Source: Rhodococcus_D sp039923155 (GTDB lineage: Bacteria > Actinomycetota > Actinomycetes > Mycobacteriales > Mycobacteriaceae). Taken from it: 7,854 bases of DNA. The stretch's first letter is position 1; every line of letters starts with the position of its first letter. The stretch covers positions 1 to 7,854 of the forward strand of contig JBDTDI010000211.1 in NCBI GenBank assembly GCA_039923155.1, read 5' to 3'. Below the pieces are notes generated by a model. It did not search any database. It was not told where the DNA came from and saw only the letters and a list, made by a program, of their open reading frames with translations. Shown here piece after piece: positions 6,224-7,854 of this stretch. Made by a program: the position numbers and the translations under genes.

Positions 6224-6233
6224 CCCGTCGATC

Positions 6234-6249
6234 CCGGGCCTCGTCCCGG
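6234..6249 (-). terminator. Weak GC hairpin downstream of the cupin gene
   Basis: CCGGG (6234-6238) pairs with CCCGG (6245-6249) around a 6-nt loop, starting 25 nt after the cupin stop. Short stem, no T tract; such stems are common by chance in DNA this GC-rich. Confidence 0.2.
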
Positions 6250-6273
6250 CTCAGGTGTCGGTGCGGTGTGCTC

Positions 6274-6702
6274 TCAGCCCTCGTCGTCCGGCCACAGGCT
6301 GGGAAGGTTGACCACCACGCCTTCCTGGCTGCCGCGTGCGATGACCACCACCGCCTCCTCCGCACCCGGGTTCTCCTCCCGGTGCGGGGTGAACGGCGGC
6401 ACGTACACGTAGTCGCCCGGGCTGGTCTCCAGACGGACCTCCTCGCGGCCCTGGGCGAAGACGAACACCGGGTTGCCCCGCAGCACGTGGATCGCGGTCT
6501 CCGTCTCGCCGTGGTGGTGATCACCCGAGGACACCCCGGGTCCGACGTGGGTCTGACCCATCCAGATCGAGCGGGACCCGGTCGTGGCCCCGGAGATGGC
6601 CTCGCGACGGTCCATGCCCCCGGTCTGCGCGGTGTCTCCGGTCAGCTCGTCGGCGCGGACGTGACGCAGGTCGGCGTGCCAGTGGTCGTGATCGTTGCTC
6701 AT
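6274..6702 (-). CDS. Single-domain cupin protein
   Basis: 142 aa, cytoplasmic. Cupin motif 1 is GVSSGDHHHGETETAIHVLRG (G55 to G76), offering H62, H64 and E68 as metal ligands. Motif 2 is GDYVYVPPFTPHREEN (96-111), with H107 as the fourth ligand. A complete HxH..E..H set suggests a metal-binding, possibly enzymatic (dioxygenase or isomerase-like) small cupin, but the substrate cannot be read from sequence. The N-terminus is unusually rich in His and Asp (SNDHDHWHADLRH), perhaps an extra metal-binding tail. The ATG at 6702 is preceded by TGAGG with a short 3-nt spacer. It is divergent from the HNH-like gene, with 53 bp between starts. It could be cotranscribed with the secreted protein gene, but the 153-bp gap makes this uncertain. 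Confidence 0.9.
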   Translation of the reverse strand: MSNDHDHWHADLRHVRADELTGDTAQTGGMDRREAISGATTGSRSIWMGQTHVGPGVSSGDHHHGETETAIHVLRGNPVFVFAQGREEVRLETSPGDYVYVPPFTPHREENPGAEEAVVVIARGSQEGVVVNLPSLWPDDEG

Positions 6703-6741
6703 GCGCCTCAGCCTGGCACGACACCGGCGGGGACGCGGCCG

Positions 6742-6747
6742 TAGCGT
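6742..6747 (+). promoter_or_regulatory. Putative -10 element of a leaderless promoter (HNH-like gene)
   Basis: TAGCGT (TANNNT) followed by 8 nt and then the ATG at 6756, with no Shine-Dalgarno sequence. Same geometry as in front of the TPM and WcbI-like genes. Confidence 0.45.
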
Positions 6748-6755
6748 GGCCCAGC

Positions 6756-7193
6756 ATGAGCACCCTGGACGAGGTGGGCGAGAAGGCCGGCTGGCGCTGC
6801 TGGCTGTGCGACGAGGCGGTCGACCCGGACCGCTCCACCAACGACGGACGCGGACCCAGCGTCGACGCGGTGACCACGGGGAAGGGCAAGAAGGTGGCCC
6901 AGCAGCGTCTTGCGCACCGGGCCTGCAACACCCGCAAGGGTGCGGTGGCCGCGGTCGTGCCGTGGTCGGCGGAGCTGATGGTCGCCGATCCGGCCCCGAT
7001 CGTCGGGGTCGTCGACCGCCTCACCCGCAAGGGCGGGCGGGAGGTGGTGGGCCGCTGCCCTTCGCGCGCTGACGCCGAGCAGGCGGGAGAGTGGTTGCTG
7101 GACCGGCTCAGCCGCTACGCCCCCGAGCTGGCGCTGACCACGCAGGTCGACGGCGGGGGCGGGCAGTTCCTGCTGACGCTGCGCACCGCGTGA
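6756..7193 (+). CDS. HNH-like zinc-finger protein of actinobacterial type, probably not a standard nuclease
   Basis: 145 aa, soluble. Residues 13-62 form an HNH-like treble-clef core: WRCWLC (C15, C18), then PSVDAVTTGKGKK (34-46), then RLAHRACNTRKG (51-62, H54, C57, N58). C15, C18 and C57 with a nearby His could bind zinc. The position where HNH nucleases carry the catalytic Asp-His (DHxxP) reads VDAV here, so the general-base His is missing. From memory, similar actinobacterial proteins share the WRCWLCDE.VDP and RGPSVD motifs, which would mean the change is conserved rather than decay; this needs checking. Residues 70-145 (PWSAELMVADPAPIV..RCPSRADAEQAGEWLLDRLSR) are a second, uncharacterised helical/beta part ending in GGGGQFLLTLRTA. 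The next gene starts 7 bp after the stop, so the two are probably cotranscribed. Confidence 0.78.
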   Translation: MSTLDEVGEKAGWRCWLCDEAVDPDRSTNDGRGPSVDAVTTGKGKKVAQQRLAHRACNTRKGAVAAVVPWSAELMVADPAPIVGVVDRLTRKGGREVVGRCPSRADAEQAGEWLLDRLSRYAPELALTTQVDGGGGQFLLTLRTA

Positions 7194-7200
7194 GCCTGCC

Positions 7201-7731
7201 GTGAGCTCCGGCATGGCCCCCGAGGACGCCCGCACGATGCTCACCGACCTGCAGGAGGAGACCGTCCGGCTGCAGGACCCGGCCGGGTGGCAGTTCGTCG
7301 GCGGTGACCCCGCGGCGGACGCGGCATCAGCCGACGCGCTGGCCGCCCAGCTCGACGGTGTACCGGCGCTGCGACGGCTGGCCCCCGCGCTGGGCGAGGC
7401 CGCGGGCCGCAGTGCCGGGGAGGTGCTGAGCACGATCGGCGAGTACGAGCAGGCCACCCGTGCGGCACTGGAGCGCACGCGCTCGGGTCGGGCGCCGGAG
7501 CAGCCCCAGAGCGTGCAGCTCGCACCCACCGCCGACCCCACCGATCCTGCGGACCCTTCCGCCCCTGCAGAGGCCCCGGCCCGCACCGGTCGCGCCCCGG
7601 GCACCGGGCCCGCCACCGGGATGGGCGCCGCGCAGCCGCCGCGCCCCTCGCTGGGCGCCTCCGCCGTCGTCGCGGCCGTGGTTCTGGTCGTCGTCGTGGT
7701 CGTGGTGGGCGTCGTGCTGCTGGTGCTCTAG
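7201..7731 (+). CDS. C-terminally anchored single-pass membrane protein of unknown function
   Basis: 176 aa from a GTG start; the ATG at 7213 is an equally possible start and no clear ribosome binding site separates them. Residues 6-95 are helical and acidic (LTDLQEETVRLQ, LAAQLDGVPALRRLAPALGEAAG, LSTIGEYEQATRAALERT). Residues 96-150 are a Pro/Ala/Thr/Asp-rich unstructured linker. Residues 153-176 are a Val-rich membrane segment that runs to the very last residue. With no signal peptide, this is a tail-anchor layout with the soluble part in the cytoplasm. Family not recognised. It follows the HNH-like gene by 7 bp, and its stop abuts that of the convergent PP2C gene. Confidence 0.75.
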   Translation: MSSGMAPEDARTMLTDLQEETVRLQDPAGWQFVGGDPAADAASADALAAQLDGVPALRRLAPALGEAAGRSAGEVLSTIGEYEQATRAALERTRSGRAPEQPQSVQLAPTADPTDPADPSAPAEAPARTGRAPGTGPATGMGAAQPPRPSLGASAVVAAVVLVVVVVVVGVVLLVL

Positions 7732-7737
7732 CTAGAG
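7726..7737. terminator. 12-bp palindrome at abutting convergent stop codons
   Basis: CTCTAGCTAGAG is a perfect palindrome. Its centre is TAG|CTA, the stop of the plus gene (7729-7731) directly joined to the stop of the minus PP2C gene (7732-7734). It contains two CTAG tetramers, rare in many bacteria. It has no loop as drawn, so a role in termination is only a guess. Confidence 0.3.
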
Positions 7738-7854
7738 GTCGACCACGAGGACGGTGACGTTGTCGTGCCCACCGGCCTGCACCGCTGCGGTCACCAGCCG
7801 AGCCGACACCTCGTCGGGCGTGCCGTTGGTGAGCAGGCCGAGGATGGCGTCGTC
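7732..7854 (-). CDS. PP2C-family Ser/Thr protein phosphatase, C-terminal 40 residues (partial)
   Basis: Only the 3' end is in the window; the gene continues beyond base 7854. The visible 40 residues start DDAILGLLTNGTPDEVSARL and continue with helix LVTAAVQAGGHDNVTVLVVDL before TAG. GG.DNVTV near the C-terminus is the last conserved motif of PPM/PP2C phosphatases, with the Asp of DN coordinating a catalytic metal. Bacterial members reverse Ser/Thr phosphorylation by Hanks-type kinases. Ending immediately after the motif matches a stand-alone phosphatase without a C-terminal membrane domain, unlike PstP. The complete N-terminus and any partner kinase lie outside the window. Confidence 0.87.
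   Translation of the reverse strand, partial: DDAILGLLTNGTPDEVSARLVTAAVQAGGHDNVTVLVVDL

Noticed and set aside
5611..6744. 377-codon plus-strand frame across the secreted protein and cupin genes
   Set aside because: Low-complexity Arg/His/Pro composition, antisense to two genes with a signal peptide and cupin motifs.
1..7854. Defence system, CRISPR array, prophage or transposon
   Set aside because: No repeat-spacer pattern, integrase, transposase, Cas, restriction-modification or toxin-antitoxin signature was found. The HNH-like gene alone is not enough to call a defence locus.

Overview
The window comes from a high-GC bacterial chromosome, most likely an actinobacterium. Codons end overwhelmingly in G or C, several starts are GTG, and several genes have a TANNNT -10 hexamer 7-8 nt before the start codon, the usual layout of actinobacterial leaderless mRNAs. 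I cannot name the genus. I see no rRNA, tRNA, CRISPR array, transposase, integrase or phage gene.

Layout: a small GNAT-like acetyltransferase gene (+) with an aberrant 3' end runs into a 17-bp perfect inverted repeat at 327-384, and malQ (-) converges on it. Divergent from malQ is a TPM-domain membrane protein gene (+) with a signal peptide, one membrane segment, a cytoplasmic helical part and an aromatic/glycine-rich tail. It converges on a WcbI-like acetyltransferase gene (-). Divergent from that are a small membrane protein gene and a DUF4440 (NTF2-like) gene (both +, probably one operon). These converge on a secreted protein gene of unknown function (-), preceded by a cupin gene (-). Divergent from the cupin are an HNH-like zinc-finger protein gene and a C-terminally anchored membrane protein gene (both +). 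The last converges head-on, with no intergenic base, on the 3' end of a PP2C phosphatase gene (-) that leaves the window.

The genes do not form one obvious pathway; this looks like chromosomal housekeeping and accessory neighbourhood packed tightly in alternating orientations. The most interesting signals are non-coding or structural. They are (1) the lower-GC 17-bp inverted repeat where the conserved C-terminus of the GNAT gene is lost, (2) compact inverted repeats over the stop codons of the other three convergent pairs, (3) a 28-bp perfect palindrome inside the TPM gene, (4) two DnaA-box-like 9-mers in phase between the cupin and the secreted protein gene, and (5) an HNH-like protein lacking the catalytic histidine. 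I found no convincing new defence or mobile system.
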